Shown piece after piece: positions 1 to 8,569 of a stretch of 64,000 bases of DNA. How positions within the stretch are numbered: position 1 is the stretch's first letter; each line of letters begins with the position of its first letter. The stretch spans positions 1,274,501 to 1,338,500 of the forward strand of contig JALJCR010000001.1 in NCBI GenBank assembly GCA_022953095.1. Reading direction: 5' to 3'. The notes under the pieces are model-generated. The model was not told the DNA's origin, made no database searches, and was given only the letters and a program-made list of their open reading frames with translations. The stretch comes from Qipengyuania sp. ABI-127-1. Lineage in GTDB: Bacteria > Pseudomonadota > Alphaproteobacteria > Sphingomonadales > Sphingomonadaceae. The translations under genes and the position numbers were made by a program.

Positions 1-2
1 TC

Positions 3-494
3 GAGAACGCCCGCGTCGGACAGGAGCTCGATTACGACAAGCTCTCGCTGACCGTGGAAACCGACGGCACCGTTACCCCGGAGGACGCCGTGGCCTATGC
101 CGCACGCATCCTTCAGGATCAGCTTACGCTGTTCGTCCACTTCGAAGACGGCATCCCGCAGCCGACCTCGGCCATGATCGGCCAGGCCGCCGAGCCGCAG
201 GAAAGCGACACCAACCAGCTCAACCGTTATCTTCTCAAGAAGGTGGACGAGCTCGAACTGTCGGTCCGTTCGGCGAACTGCCTCAAGAACGACAACATCA
301 TCTATATCGGCGACCTGGTCCAGAAGACCGAAGCCGAGATGCTCCGCACGCCGAACTTCGGCCGCAAGAGCCTCAACGAGATCAAGGAAGTGCTCTCGTC
401 GATGGGCCTGCGCCTCGGCATGGACATCCCGGGCTGGCCGCCGGAGAACATCGAGGAAATGGCCAAGAAGCTCGAACAGGAACTTCTGGGTTAA
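3..494 (+). CDS. rpoA: RNA polymerase subunit alpha, C-terminal part (5' truncated by window)
   Basis: The reading frame is open from the first bases, so the gene starts before the window; 163 codons remain. RpoA dimerises to nucleate RNA polymerase assembly, and its C-terminal domain contacts UP elements and activators. The visible part covers the end of the N-terminal domain, an acidic/polar linker, and the alpha-CTD. The CTD shows the helix-hairpin-helix region with the DNA-contacting signature [10 protein letters not shown] and the GRKSLNEIK segment. The end of the protein is acidic and typical of alphaproteobacteria. rplQ follows, as in almost all bacterial alpha operons. Identification is certain from the CTD. 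Confidence 0.98.
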   Translation, partial: ENARVGQELDYDKLSLTVETDGTVTPEDAVAYAARILQDQLTLFVHFEDGIPQPTSAMIGQAAEPQESDTNQLNRYLLKKVDELELSVRSANCLKNDNIIYIGDLVQKTEAEMLRTPNFGRKSLNEIKEVLSSMGLRLGMDIPGWPPENIEEMAKKLEQELLG

Positions 495-512
495 GACCTC
501 GCATACGGGAAT

Positions 513-536
513 GGGCCGGACCCGAAATTCCGGCCC
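513..536 (+). other. Hairpin in the rpoA-rplQ spacer
   Basis: GGGCCGG (513-519) and CCGGCCC (530-536) are perfect inverted 7-mers around a 10-nt loop, in the 91-bp spacer after the rpoA stop. No U-run follows, so this is not an intrinsic terminator. It may be an mRNA processing or stability element between two ribosome-operon genes. The function is inferred. Confidence 0.4.
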
Positions 537-585
537 GTACCGGGCTACCTAGAACGGGCCCCTTACGAACGAAGGAAGAGTTACA

Positions 586-1005
586 ATGCGTCACAAGATT
601 TCCGGCCGTAAGCTGCAGCGCAAGACCGGCCACCGCAACGCGATGTTCCGCAACATGGCTGCCGCGCTGATCAAGCACGAGCAGATCATGACCACGCTTC
701 CCAAGGCGAAGGAAATGCGGCCCTATATCGAGAAGCTGATCACGCTGGCCAAGCGTGGCGGCCTGTCGAACCGTCGCCTCGCGCAGAGCCGCCTGCAGGA
801 CGAAACGCAGCTCAAGAAGCTGTTCGACATCCTCGCCGAGCGCTACGCCGACCGTGAAGGCGGCTATACCCGCGTGATCAAGGCCGGTTATCGCGCCAGC
901 GACGCCGCCCAGATGGCCGTTATCGAACTGGTCGACCGCGACGAAGACGCCAAGGGCCAGGATTCGGGTCCCGTCATCAACGATGAGGACATGGAAGAAG
1001 CGTAA
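586..1005 (+). CDS. rplQ: 50S ribosomal protein L17
   Basis: Protein of 139 aa that opens with [17 protein letters not shown], the L17 family signature. It contains the conserved [18 protein letters not shown] segment and the region around [10 protein letters not shown]17 binds 23S rRNA in the large subunit near the exit-tunnel side. An acidic C-terminal extension (from about residue 120) goes beyond the E. coli length and is common in alphaproteobacteria. A good ribosome-binding site (GAAGGAAGAG) precedes the ATG. It is the last gene of the alpha operon, and a strong intrinsic terminator follows at once. Confidence 0.98.
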   Translation: MRHKISGRKLQRKTGHRNAMFRNMAAALIKHEQIMTTLPKAKEMRPYIEKLITLAKRGGLSNRRLAQSRLQDETQLKKLFDILAERYADREGGYTRVIKAGYRASDAAQMAVIELVDRDEDAKGQDSGPVINDEDMEEA

Positions 1006-1028
1006 GCTATACCATAACCAGACAAGCG

Positions 1029-1063
1029 GGGCCGGGAGGGAGACCTTCCGGCCCTTTTGTTTT
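1029..1063 (+). terminator. Intrinsic terminator after rplQ
   Basis: An 11-bp stem with a GAGA tetraloop (1029-1039 pairing with 1044-1054, one G-U pair) is followed by TTTTGTTTT at 1055-1063. It ends the ribosomal alpha operon. The next gene starts only about 30 bp downstream. Confidence 0.9.
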
Positions 1064-1095
1064 GCGCGTGGGAGAAGCCGTGCCACAAGGCGATC

Positions 1096-2448
1096 ATGAT
1101 CAGACATACCTTGGCAGCCGCAGCGCTGCTCGCCTCCGTCCCGCTCGCCGCGCAATCGACCACGCAAGACGAAATCGCAGCGCGTTACGACCGTGCTCTC
1201 GCGGCAGGTTACAAGGCGCTGTTTCTATGCAGCGCGATTGCCAATGCCGAACGCAACGGAGCGACGCGGACGCCCGAAAGCGTCGAGGCATGGGAGCTAA
1301 CCGGCATCCAGTCGCCGCTGGACAGCATGATCGATGACCTTCCCTACCGGATCCACCGCGATGGCTCTGGCGAGCTTCGGAGCGTCTCGGTGAAATGGAC
1401 CGACGACGCTCTCCCCCGCATGGCGGTGCATAATTCGCGCAGAGGGTGCTCGCAGCTCCCCATTGGCGGCGCTCCCTTGCCGATTGTCACTAAACGCCCC
1501 GCGCTCCCGCGTGACCGTGCAGCTCTTCTCGGCCCGGGCAAGTCACTTTCGGCAAGTTTCGCCAAGGCGTTTGACCCCACTTATGGGGAAGGCACGCGTA
1601 CGACCGCCGTGCTGGCGATGCGCAATGGGCAGGTGCTGGGCGAGGTCTATGCAACCGATTTCGGGCCTGCAGTACCCCAGCGTACCTGGTCGGTCGCCAA
1701 AAGCATCGCCGCGACCATTGTCGGCGCCGCGGTACAGCGAGAGCAGGCCGACGTGGCGAACCGGGCGGGGCTTGGCCTCGGTTTGAACGATCGGCGCAAA
1801 CGGATCACGATCGATCATCTTCTGCGGATGGCTTCGGGGCGCTATTCGGACACGCCGGGCAACCGTACCAATCCTCTCTATTACGGCGGCTCGGCGGTGG
1901 CGGAGACGGCACTGCACTGGCCGCTGGTCCATGAGCCGGGCCAAGTCTTCCGCTACGCCAACAACGACACGCTCGCCGCGATCAAGGCGATCGAGGAAGC
2001 GCTTGAGGAACATCCGCCAGCGCAATTCTTCGCACAGTTGGACATGCGCGATACCGTCGCGGAGACCGACTGGCGCGGCGATTACATTCTTTCGAGTCAG
2101 GTCTGGTCCACCGCGCGCGACTTGGCAAAGCTTGGCCAGCTTTATCTCGATGATGGGGTTTTACCGTCGGGTGAGCGTGTCCTGCCCGAAGGCTGGGCGG
2201 AATATGTTTCGTCCCCTTCCGGCCCCCAGCCCGACGGTGCTTTCGGTTATGGAGCGGGATTCTGGCTGCTCAACAAGTCCGAGGGCGTTCCTTCCGACAC
2301 ATTCGCGGCCATGGGGAATCGCGGGCAATTCATCGTGATCGTCCCGAGCCTGAATACGGTCATCGTCCGGCGGGGCGAAGATCCCGCCGGGCACCGCTTC
2401 GATATCGCCGGGTTTACGCGCGATGTGCTTGAAAGCCTTGGGGATTAG
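1096..2448 (+). CDS. Secreted serine hydrolase, beta-lactamase/PBP-like fold
   Basis: Protein of 450 aa with a Sec signal peptide (MIRHTLAAAALLASVPLAAQ). The ATG at 1096 was chosen because it begins the signal peptide; the frame is open further upstream to 1057. The class C beta-lactamase / DD-peptidase nucleophile motif SxxK is visible as S199-V-A-K202. A YxN-type motif (YANND) lies about 90 residues later, and a C-terminal glycine-rich strand (MGNRGQFI) takes the place of the KTG box. Such proteins are periplasmic esterases, peptidases or amidases acting on peptidoglycan-like or D-amino-acid substrates; the substrate cannot be read from sequence. The gene stands alone after the rplQ terminator. 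Confidence 0.82.
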   Translation: MIRHTLAAAALLASVPLAAQSTTQDEIAARYDRALAAGYKALFLCSAIANAERNGATRTPESVEAWELTGIQSPLDSMIDDLPYRIHRDGSGELRSVSVKWTDDALPRMAVHNSRRGCSQLPIGGAPLPIVTKRPALPRDRAALLGPGKSLSASFAKAFDPTYGEGTRTTAVLAMRNGQVLGEVYATDFGPAVPQRTWSVAKSIAATIVGAAVQREQADVANRAGLGLGLNDRRKRITIDHLLRMASGRYSDTPGNRTNPLYYGGSAVAETALHWPLVHEPGQVFRYANNDTLAAIKAIEEALEEHPPAQFFAQLDMRDTVAETDWRGDYILSSQVWSTARDLAKLGQLYLDDGVLPSGERVLPEGWAEYVSSPSGPQPDGAFGYGAGFWLLNKSEGVPSDTFAAMGNRGQFIVIVPSLNTVIVRRGEDPAGHRFDIAGFTRDVLESLGD

Positions 2449-2581
2449 GTGTTCAGAAAAGTCCCCATTAAACTGAATACTTCCTGTAGCCCAAGTTCAG
2501 CGTGACCTCACGGCGACTCGCCTAGAAGGCTTCTCACAGCCAAGGCAATCCCGCCCTGGCCTCGATGAGGAGGACCTCGAG

Positions 2582-3160
2582 ATGAAACTGTTTCCCAAAG
2601 CGTTCGCGAAAGGTGGGATCGCAACGGCTGCTGTCGGCGCGATGGCGCTGGCCGGAGCTACCCCCGCCCATGCGGGCGACCGTGACGGCGACGGTATTTC
2701 CGTTGGCGACGTAATCGCCGGAGCCGTTATCATCGGCGGTATCGCCGCCATCGCAAGTGCCGCCAGCAAGGATCGCGATTATTATCGCGGTGGCCGCTAC
2801 TACCGGGACGGGCGCTATTATCGCGATGGCCGTGACTACCGCCGCCACGCCTATGCGCGCCGCGGAAATCCGCGCAAGGCGGTCAATCGCTGCGTCCGGG
2901 CCGCTCAGCGCGATGCGCGGCGTAGTGGCTACCGCTACGCCCAGGTGACGGACATCCGCGATGTAGACGACACGCGCTATGGCTGGCGAGTCAAGGGTCG
3001 GATCGTGGTCGAAGGGGAGCGTGGATACTATCGCAGCAATTACGATCGCCGGGGCCGTTATGACCGTGGTTATCGCGACCGCGATCGCGGCAAATTCACC
3101 TGCTATGTCGAGCGCGGCCGTGTTGCCGGGGTCGATTTCCGCGGTATTCGAGGGCTCTAA
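2582..3160 (+). CDS. Secreted Arg/Tyr-rich protein, first of two tandem paralogues
   Basis: Protein of 192 aa with a signal peptide ending near ATPAHA. A short hydrophobic glycine-rich stretch (IAGAVIIGGIAAIASAA) follows, then a low-complexity region rich in Arg, Tyr and Asp (repeats of YYRDGR) and a small C-terminal domain with two cysteines (NRCVRAA and FTCYVE) that could form a disulfide. A strong SD (AGGAGG) lies 8 nt before the ATG. The next gene shares the hydrophobic stretch and the two-cysteine domain, so the pair arose by duplication. I recognise this as an unnamed sphingomonad envelope family; the function is unknown. The basic Tyr-rich linker might bind anionic envelope polymers (inference). 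Confidence 0.75.
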   Translation: MKLFPKAFAKGGIATAAVGAMALAGATPAHAGDRDGDGISVGDVIAGAVIIGGIAAIASAASKDRDYYRGGRYYRDGRYYRDGRDYRRHAYARRGNPRKAVNRCVRAAQRDARRSGYRYAQVTDIRDVDDTRYGWRVKGRIVVEGERGYYRSNYDRRGRYDRGYRDRDRGKFTCYVERGRVAGVDFRGIRGL

Positions 3161-3276
3161 GTTCAGCATTACCAGAGCACCATGGGCGGTTCAGGCAGTA
3201 TTTAGCCTGGACCGCCTATGCTTATCGGAATGTCAATCATGCGCCTTGGTGGGGGCGCCAAACGGGGTAACGGACC

Positions 3277-4035
3277 ATGCCGTCCAAACAATCGCTCTTA
3301 GGCGCACCAGCCATGCTCGCAGCGCTGTCTCTCACGACCACGCCGGTGCAGGCTGCGGAACTGCCGAGGTCGACGACTCCGGTTGCCGCGCATATCGCGC
3401 CCGCATGGGCGCCTGGCGACGATACGGCCGCCAAGCACCGTCGCTATCGACACTATCGGCACCACCGCCATCGCGGCATTGGCGCGGGCGATATTCTTGC
3501 CGGAGTTTTGATCATCGGCGGTATTGCCGCCATCGCCAACGCTGCCGAGAAGTCGCGCGATCGCTACCCCCGCCGCGAGACACGCTATCCGCAGCCACGA
3601 CGGGGCGATTACCGCTATAATGACGGGCGCGGGATCGACCGCGCGGTGACGATGTGCGTCGACGAGATCGAGCGCGATGCGCGGGTCGAGACGGTCGATC
3701 GAGTCGATCGCGATGCACGCGGGTGGAGCGTTACCGGCACGCTGTTCGATGGCCAGAGCTTTACCTGCTCGATCGGAGAGGATGGCCGGATCGAGGCGCT
3801 CGACTATGGTCGAGGCCAAGCGCGCTATGGCGCATACGGTTCTGCCGAAGGGGCCTATGGAGCCGGAACGGCGGATGCCGACCGTCAGCATAACGACGAT
3901 GTCTATCGAGCTGCTCGGGCGCGCAGCGAAACGGTTCAGCCCGCCTATCCGGGCGCGCCACTGCCCGGCGAGGATGTTGACGAGATCGATGCCGATATCG
4001 AATTCGGCACCGGCTATCGGGGGGCGCAGCGCTAG
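3277..4035 (+). CDS. Secreted protein, second tandem paralogue with acidic tail
   Basis: Protein of 252 aa with a signal-like N-terminus, a His/Arg-rich stretch (around residues 48-66), the same glycine-rich hydrophobic motif as its neighbour (LIIGGIAAIANAA), and the same two-cysteine module (TMCVDE ... FTCSIG). It has an extra C-terminal region of about 80 residues, rich in Ala, Tyr, Asp and Pro, that the first copy lacks. The start has only a weak SD, so an internal start is possible. It ends in a tail-to-tail overlap (CTAG) with the minus-strand channel gene. The function is unknown; it is probably periplasmic or envelope-anchored. Confidence 0.7.
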   Translation: MPSKQSLLGAPAMLAALSLTTTPVQAAELPRSTTPVAAHIAPAWAPGDDTAAKHRRYRHYRHHRHRGIGAGDILAGVLIIGGIAAIANAAEKSRDRYPRRETRYPQPRRGDYRYNDGRGIDRAVTMCVDEIERDARVETVDRVDRDARGWSVTGTLFDGQSFTCSIGEDGRIEALDYGRGQARYGAYGSAEGAYGAGTADADRQHNDDVYRAARARSETVQPAYPGAPLPGEDVDEIDADIEFGTGYRGAQR

Positions 4036-4652
4036 TCGCGCCCGTAGGAGGGTAGCGCGAGGTTCCACCTGATCGCCGCGAGCCGCAGGCCATATCCGGC
4101 GGCCGTCGCCCCGATCCACACCCATTCGCGCATGATCCCGACGAACTCTCCCACCACCGTGAGGCTGGCCGAAAGCGCCGCGGCGGTCACATACAGCTCG
4201 GGCCGCATCAGGATCGATGGCCGCCCGGCAATCACATCCCGAATGATGCCTCCCACCGTGCCGGTGACTACGCCCATCAAGGCGGCGGGCACTGGCGGAA
4301 CGCCATATTGCAGCGCTTTCGCCGCCCCCAGCACGGCATAGGCCGTGAGGCCCAGCCCGTCGGCAATATCGAGCAAGCGGCCTTCCCACCAGCGCGTCGG
4401 GGTGAACCACGCAAGCAACGCGATCCCCAGGCAAACCAGGGCGACCCAACCATCGTGGATCCAGAACACGGGCGCACCGATCAGCAGATCGCGCACCGTT
4501 CCACCTCCAACACCGGTTAGCAGTGCGAAGAAAGCCATAGTCACGAAGGTCTGCTTCTCCTTCGCTGCCACTAGCGCGCCGGTCAGCGCGAAAATCGCCA
4601 CCCCGGCCAGGTCGAGCCAGTCGAGGACGGGGGTGAGGACTGCCGGATTCAT
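4032..4652 (-). CDS. TRIC-type cation channel family membrane protein (UPF0126/YadS)
   Basis: Protein of 206 aa with about seven hydrophobic segments. It contains the two glycine-rich repeats of the trimeric intracellular cation channel family: GVGGGTVRDLL in the first half and TGTVGGIIRDV in the second. Bacterial members are inner-membrane channels permeable to monovalent cations; their physiological role is poorly defined. The ATG overlaps the stop of the upstream PepSY gene by 4 bp, so the two are translationally coupled. Confidence 0.88.
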   Translation of the reverse strand: MNPAVLTPVLDWLDLAGVAIFALTGALVAAKEKQTFVTMAFFALLTGVGGGTVRDLLIGAPVFWIHDGWVALVCLGIALLAWFTPTRWWEGRLLDIADGLGLTAYAVLGAAKALQYGVPPVPAALMGVVTGTVGGIIRDVIAGRPSILMRPELYVTAAALSASLTVVGEFVGIMREWVWIGATAAGYGLRLAAIRWNLALPSYGRD

Positions 4653-5350
4653 CTGGCCACCATGCGCGCCTTACGGCGGCGGAACATCAGGATGCAGCCG
4701 AACATCGCGCCGATAACCGACAGGGTGGCGAATAGGATCAGGATCGGGTGGCTGGTGTCCTCACGCGTTTGCAGATCCATGATGTGCAGGCCCCAGGCGA
4801 TATCGAAAGCTCGCCACCAGCGCGTGCGCACAGCTTCGATCCGTCCTGTCTCGGTACCGACATAGACATGGGTCCCATCTTCCAGCACGACCTGCCACAC
4901 CGGCATCGGGCGGCGGAAGTCGAACGGGACGTTGGCTGCCTCGAAGCGTTCGGTTCGTGCGACCTTGTCACCACCCTCGATCCCTTCCGCCACAATCAGC
5001 CGTGCTTCGACATCGGATAACGGCCCCATGGCGCTACCATCGGGGCGAAAACGGGCGGTGGTACCGTCCATATAGGCGATCCGCGTGATGGTCTCGCCGC
5101 GCTCCACCTGCGTCGTGACCGAGCGGACGGGCTTGGTGCTTTCGGCCGGTAGCGAGACGGCGATTTGCGTGTCGGCGGGCAGGGCGCGTTCGGGCACCTC
5201 CTCGCGTAGATGGTTGCCGCGCACTTCCTCGATCGGCTTGATCACCATCACGAGACCGGTCACCGTCCACATCAGGATGGGGAAACCGACCAGCCATCCC
5301 AGCCATATATGCCATTTGGCGAAGCGTTGCATGACGCTCTGATTGCCCAT
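4649..5350 (-). CDS. PepSY-domain inner-membrane protein
   Basis: Protein of 233 aa. An N-terminal membrane segment (about residues 14-35, WLGWLVGFPILMWTVTG) is followed by a periplasmic PepSY region (about 36-190, including QVVLEDGTHVYVGTETGRI). A C-terminal membrane segment ends in a basic tail (MFRRRKARMVAR). PepSY_TM proteins are often linked to iron or heme reduction or to peptidase control, but nothing in this context fixes the role. It is coupled by ATGA overlap to the TRIC-family channel gene. Confidence 0.8.
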   Translation of the reverse strand: MGNQSVMQRFAKWHIWLGWLVGFPILMWTVTGLVMVIKPIEEVRGNHLREEVPERALPADTQIAVSLPAESTKPVRSVTTQVERGETITRIAYMDGTTARFRPDGSAMGPLSDVEARLIVAEGIEGGDKVARTERFEAANVPFDFRRPMPVWQVVLEDGTHVYVGTETGRIEAVRTRWWRAFDIAWGLHIMDLQTREDTSHPILILFATLSVIGAMFGCILMFRRRKARMVAR

Positions 5351-5365
5351 TGCCGTCGTGGCTCC

Positions 5366-6700
5366 CTAGCCGTGGAGGATCGTGCCGATCGCCTCCGCCG
5401 CGGCGATGCAATCGAGATCCGCCCATCTGCGCGAGATGACCTGCATGCCGCAAGGCAGGCCATCTGTTTCGCCCACAGGCAGGACGGTGGCGGGAAGGTT
5501 GGGATAGGTCGCGAGGCCCGCCCAGCACAGCACGCTGCCACCGGGCTGTTCGGTGCCGTTGATTGTAACCGTTCCGTCGAAGACGCGCCCCTCGCGGTGC
5601 GGTATGGCGAGCACGGGGGCGGGCGGGGCGAGCACGAAGTCGTAGGTCTCGAACAGCTCTGCCCAAGCGTTTGCGTTGCGCGCCTGCGTATCGAGCATGT
5701 CGAACCAGTCTGTCGCGCTGGCCCGTTTGCCGTTGGGACCTGGCATTCCGCGCGCCATGGCGACATTGAGCATACGCATATAGTCGGCTTGCTGAGCCTG
5801 CAGGTCGGGCAGAAGTTCGCTCGTCCGGTCGATCGCGACACCCGCCCGTTCGAGCTCGGTGGCGACCGCCTCGATCGGTCCGCGCACAGCATCGTCGGTC
5901 GGGCAAGAGGGATGGTCCAGCATCATCAGGATGCGGCAATCCGCGAGCGGTTTGTTGCGTTCAGACAGGGGAATGGTCCGGGTCAGGTCGATAAGCAGCC
6001 GAAGATCGGCGGCGTTGCGCGCAAGCGGCCCTGCGATCGACAGCGCGCCGTCATGGGTATCCTTGCCTGCTATCAGGGGGTGATCGTGACCCTGCTTGGA
6101 GACCAGGCCCCAACTGGTCTTGTGTCCCCATACACCGCAGAAATGGGCCGGCACGCGGACAGAGCCTCCGATATCGGTGCCGTATTCGCACGGCACCATC
6201 CCGCTCGCGACGGCTGCGGCGGCTCCACCCGACGACCCGCCGGGCGACCGTTCGTGATCGTGGGGATTGTTGGTGCGACCATAGACCGGGTTGCTTGATT
6301 GCCAGTCGGCCAAGTCTGGCGGGACATTGGTCTTGCCCAGAAAGATCGCTCCGGCCGCTTTGAGCTGGCTGACCACCTTGGCATCCCGCGACGCGATCTG
6401 GTCGGCGTATTCCTCGTGACCCCAGCAGGTCGGCAGACCTGCGATGTCGAAGCTTTCCTTGATCGTCATCGGCACGCCGAACAGGGGCTGGTCGGGACCG
6501 GCGGGCTGGTCCGTCATGCCCCTTGCGGTTTCGCGTGCACGGTCGAAATCGGTTACGGCCACCGCGTTGATATGCGCGTCGTGATGCTCGATCCGGGCAA
6601 TCGCGGCGTCGACCGCTTCCAGTGGCGATATCTCGCCCCGGCTGATGGCCGCGGCCGTTTCGATTGCGCCGGGTTTGTCGGTCAGCTTCGGATAGGTCAT
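5366..6700 (-). CDS. Amidase-signature family hydrolase
   Basis: Protein of 444 aa carrying the amidase signature: the catalytic Lys lies in GVPMTIKES, and the Ser-cisSer pair and nucleophile are in SPGGSSGG and GTDIGGSVR. The family hydrolyses carboxamides or aryl-acylamides, or acts in GatA-like transamidation. No gatB or gatC is nearby, so a stand-alone amidase is more likely than the tRNA enzyme. I chose ATG at 6700 because GGAG lies 6 nt upstream of it; a GTG at 6712 in the same frame has no SD. Confidence 0.88.
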   Translation of the reverse strand: MTYPKLTDKPGAIETAAAISRGEISPLEAVDAAIARIEHHDAHINAVAVTDFDRARETARGMTDQPAGPDQPLFGVPMTIKESFDIAGLPTCWGHEEYADQIASRDAKVVSQLKAAGAIFLGKTNVPPDLADWQSSNPVYGRTNNPHDHERSPGGSSGGAAAAVASGMVPCEYGTDIGGSVRVPAHFCGVWGHKTSWGLVSKQGHDHPLIAGKDTHDGALSIAGPLARNAADLRLLIDLTRTIPLSERNKPLADCRILMMLDHPSCPTDDAVRGPIEAVATELERAGVAIDRTSELLPDLQAQQADYMRMLNVAMARGMPGPNGKRASATDWFDMLDTQARNANAWAELFETYDFVLAPPAPVLAIPHREGRVFDGTVTINGTEQPGGSVLCWAGLATYPNLPATVLPVGETDGLPCGMQVISRRWADLDCIAAAEAIGTILHG

Positions 6701-6829
6701 GCATGTCTCCACCGCTTGCGCGCTTTGTCGGGCAAGGCCTGCGCAGGGTCAATCGCGCACTTGCGCAGGACACATCGCCGACGCATGGCGTTTAACCAGC
6801 ACCAGACCCAGAATATCGGAGGATTCTCG

Positions 6830-8515
6830 ATGCGCCGCGCCTTACTGCCCCTGCTGCTGGCCAGTGCCGCCTGCACCCCCGTCGCCACGCAAACTCAGGT
6901 CGCCTCGTCCGATGTGCCGCCTCCGGCCGCCACGGCCGAGGGATACGATCTGGGCGCGCAATATGCCAAGCTGGCGGTCATCGAGATGGATCCCGATACG
7001 TCTTTCCTGACGCAGGAAGAGCGCGACGTGGTGAATCTGCTGATCGAAGCCAGCGGGTATATGGACGAGATCTATCTGCGTCAGCGCGCGGCGGATCTGC
7101 CGCAAATGCGCGAGGCGATTTCGCGCAACCGTCGCGGCGATCGCGATCTTCTGCTGGCCATGTTCGATCGCAATTTCGGCCCGTGGGACGAAGTGGCGGA
7201 ACTGCATCCCTTCTGGGGCACTGAGCCGATGCCGGAAGGGGCCGGTTTCTACCCGGCAGACCTGACGCGTGAGGAATTCGATGCGTATCTCGCGGCCAAT
7301 CCCGATCAGCGCGAGGCACTGACAAGCCCCTATACCGTCGTGCGGCGCAACGCGGACGGCTTTGTCGCCGTGCCCTATTCGCAGGCCTATCGCCAATGGC
7401 TGGTGCCCGCCGCGCGGCTGCTCGAACAGGCCGCGCAGCGTACCTCCAATTCAAGCCTGAAGCGCTTCCTCTCGCTGCGTGCGGCCAGCTTCCTGACCGA
7501 CGATTACTTCGAAAGCGAAATGGCATGGATGGACCTGGAGGGCACGCCGATCGAAATCGCGATCGGCCCCTACGAAGTCTATACCGACCGCCTCTATGGC
7601 ACCAAGACCGCTTTCGAGAGCTTCGTCACATTGCGCAATCCGGCGGAGAGCGCGGCGCTGGCGAAATATAAGAACTATCTGCGCACGATGGAGGAAAACC
7701 TCCCCATCCCGGATCAGCACAAGAATTTCCAGCGCGGCTTCGAAAGTCCGATCGCGGTGGCGGACCAGGTCCATGGCGGGGGTGACAATGTGCCGGGCAC
7801 GCAAACCATCGCTTTCAACCTGCCCAATGACGAGCGGGTGCGCGAGGCCAAGGGGGCCAAGAAGGTCATTCTCGCAAATGTCCTGGGCGCGAAATACGAC
7901 CGCATCCTGGCGCCCATGGCCGAAATCGTTTTGACCGATGCGCAATCCGACCTGGTGATGAAGAAATACATGGAAGCGAACACGCTGTTCCATGAGCTGT
8001 CGCACAGCCTCGGGCCGGGTACGATCACCGTCGACGGGCGTCAGACCACCGTCAATGAAGAGCTGAGAGATCAGTATTCGGCGCTGGAGGAATCCAAGGC
8101 CGACGTCATGGGCATCTGGAACATTCTGCTGATGATGGACAGGGGTGAAATCCCCGCAGCAGAAAAACCGCAGCTTTTCTCGACCTATTTCACCGGCCTG
8201 TTCCGCTCGATGCGCTTCGGCACCGAAAGCGCGCATGGGCGCGGGGCCAAGCTGCAATACGGATATTTGAAGCAGAAGGGCGCCTTCGCCTGGGACGAGG
8301 CGCGCCAGCGCTACACGGTCGATTACGGCAGGATGGAAACAGGCATACGCGACCTGCTGAACGCCCAGCTCTTGTTGCAGGCGACCGGCGATTACGCGGG
8401 CACCAAGGCCTTCTTCGATCGCTATGCCGTGCTCGACAATGCGGCGAATTCGCGCTTCGTGGCCATGGCAGACATTCCGGTCGATATCGCGCCTGTTTAT
8501 CCCGACGAAGTCTGA
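6830..8515 (+). CDS. M49-like (dipeptidyl-peptidase III type) zinc metallopeptidase, lipoprotein-like
   Basis: Protein of 561 aa. Its N-terminus ends in a lipobox-like LLASAAC, so it is probably a periplasmic lipoprotein. The zinc site is FHELSHSLG, an HExxH form, followed about 30 residues later by LEESKADVMG, which supplies the third ligand Glu. This HExxH...EExKAD pattern matches the M49-like domain also found in plant Nudix hydrolase 3 homologues, rather than classical DPP III with HELLGH. A good SD (GGAGG) lies 8 nt before the ATG. Substrates are likely oligopeptides (family inference). The assignment to M49 rests on motifs only. Confidence 0.7.
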   Translation: MRRALLPLLLASAACTPVATQTQVASSDVPPPAATAEGYDLGAQYAKLAVIEMDPDTSFLTQEERDVVNLLIEASGYMDEIYLRQRAADLPQMREAISRNRRGDRDLLLAMFDRNFGPWDEVAELHPFWGTEPMPEGAGFYPADLTREEFDAYLAANPDQREALTSPYTVVRRNADGFVAVPYSQAYRQWLVPAARLLEQAAQRTSNSSLKRFLSLRAASFLTDDYFESEMAWMDLEGTPIEIAIGPYEVYTDRLYGTKTAFESFVTLRNPAESAALAKYKNYLRTMEENLPIPDQHKNFQRGFESPIAVADQVHGGGDNVPGTQTIAFNLPNDERVREAKGAKKVILANVLGAKYDRILAPMAEIVLTDAQSDLVMKKYMEANTLFHELSHSLGPGTITVDGRQTTVNEELRDQYSALEESKADVMGIWNILLMMDRGEIPAAEKPQLFSTYFTGLFRSMRFGTESAHGRGAKLQYGYLKQKGAFAWDEARQRYTVDYGRMETGIRDLLNAQLLLQATGDYAGTKAFFDRYAVLDNAANSRFVAMADIPVDIAPVYPDEV

Positions 8516-8569
8516 TTGATGGACGAGGGGGCGACGAAGGCCGTCTTCCCTCGAACAGTCAATCGAGTG

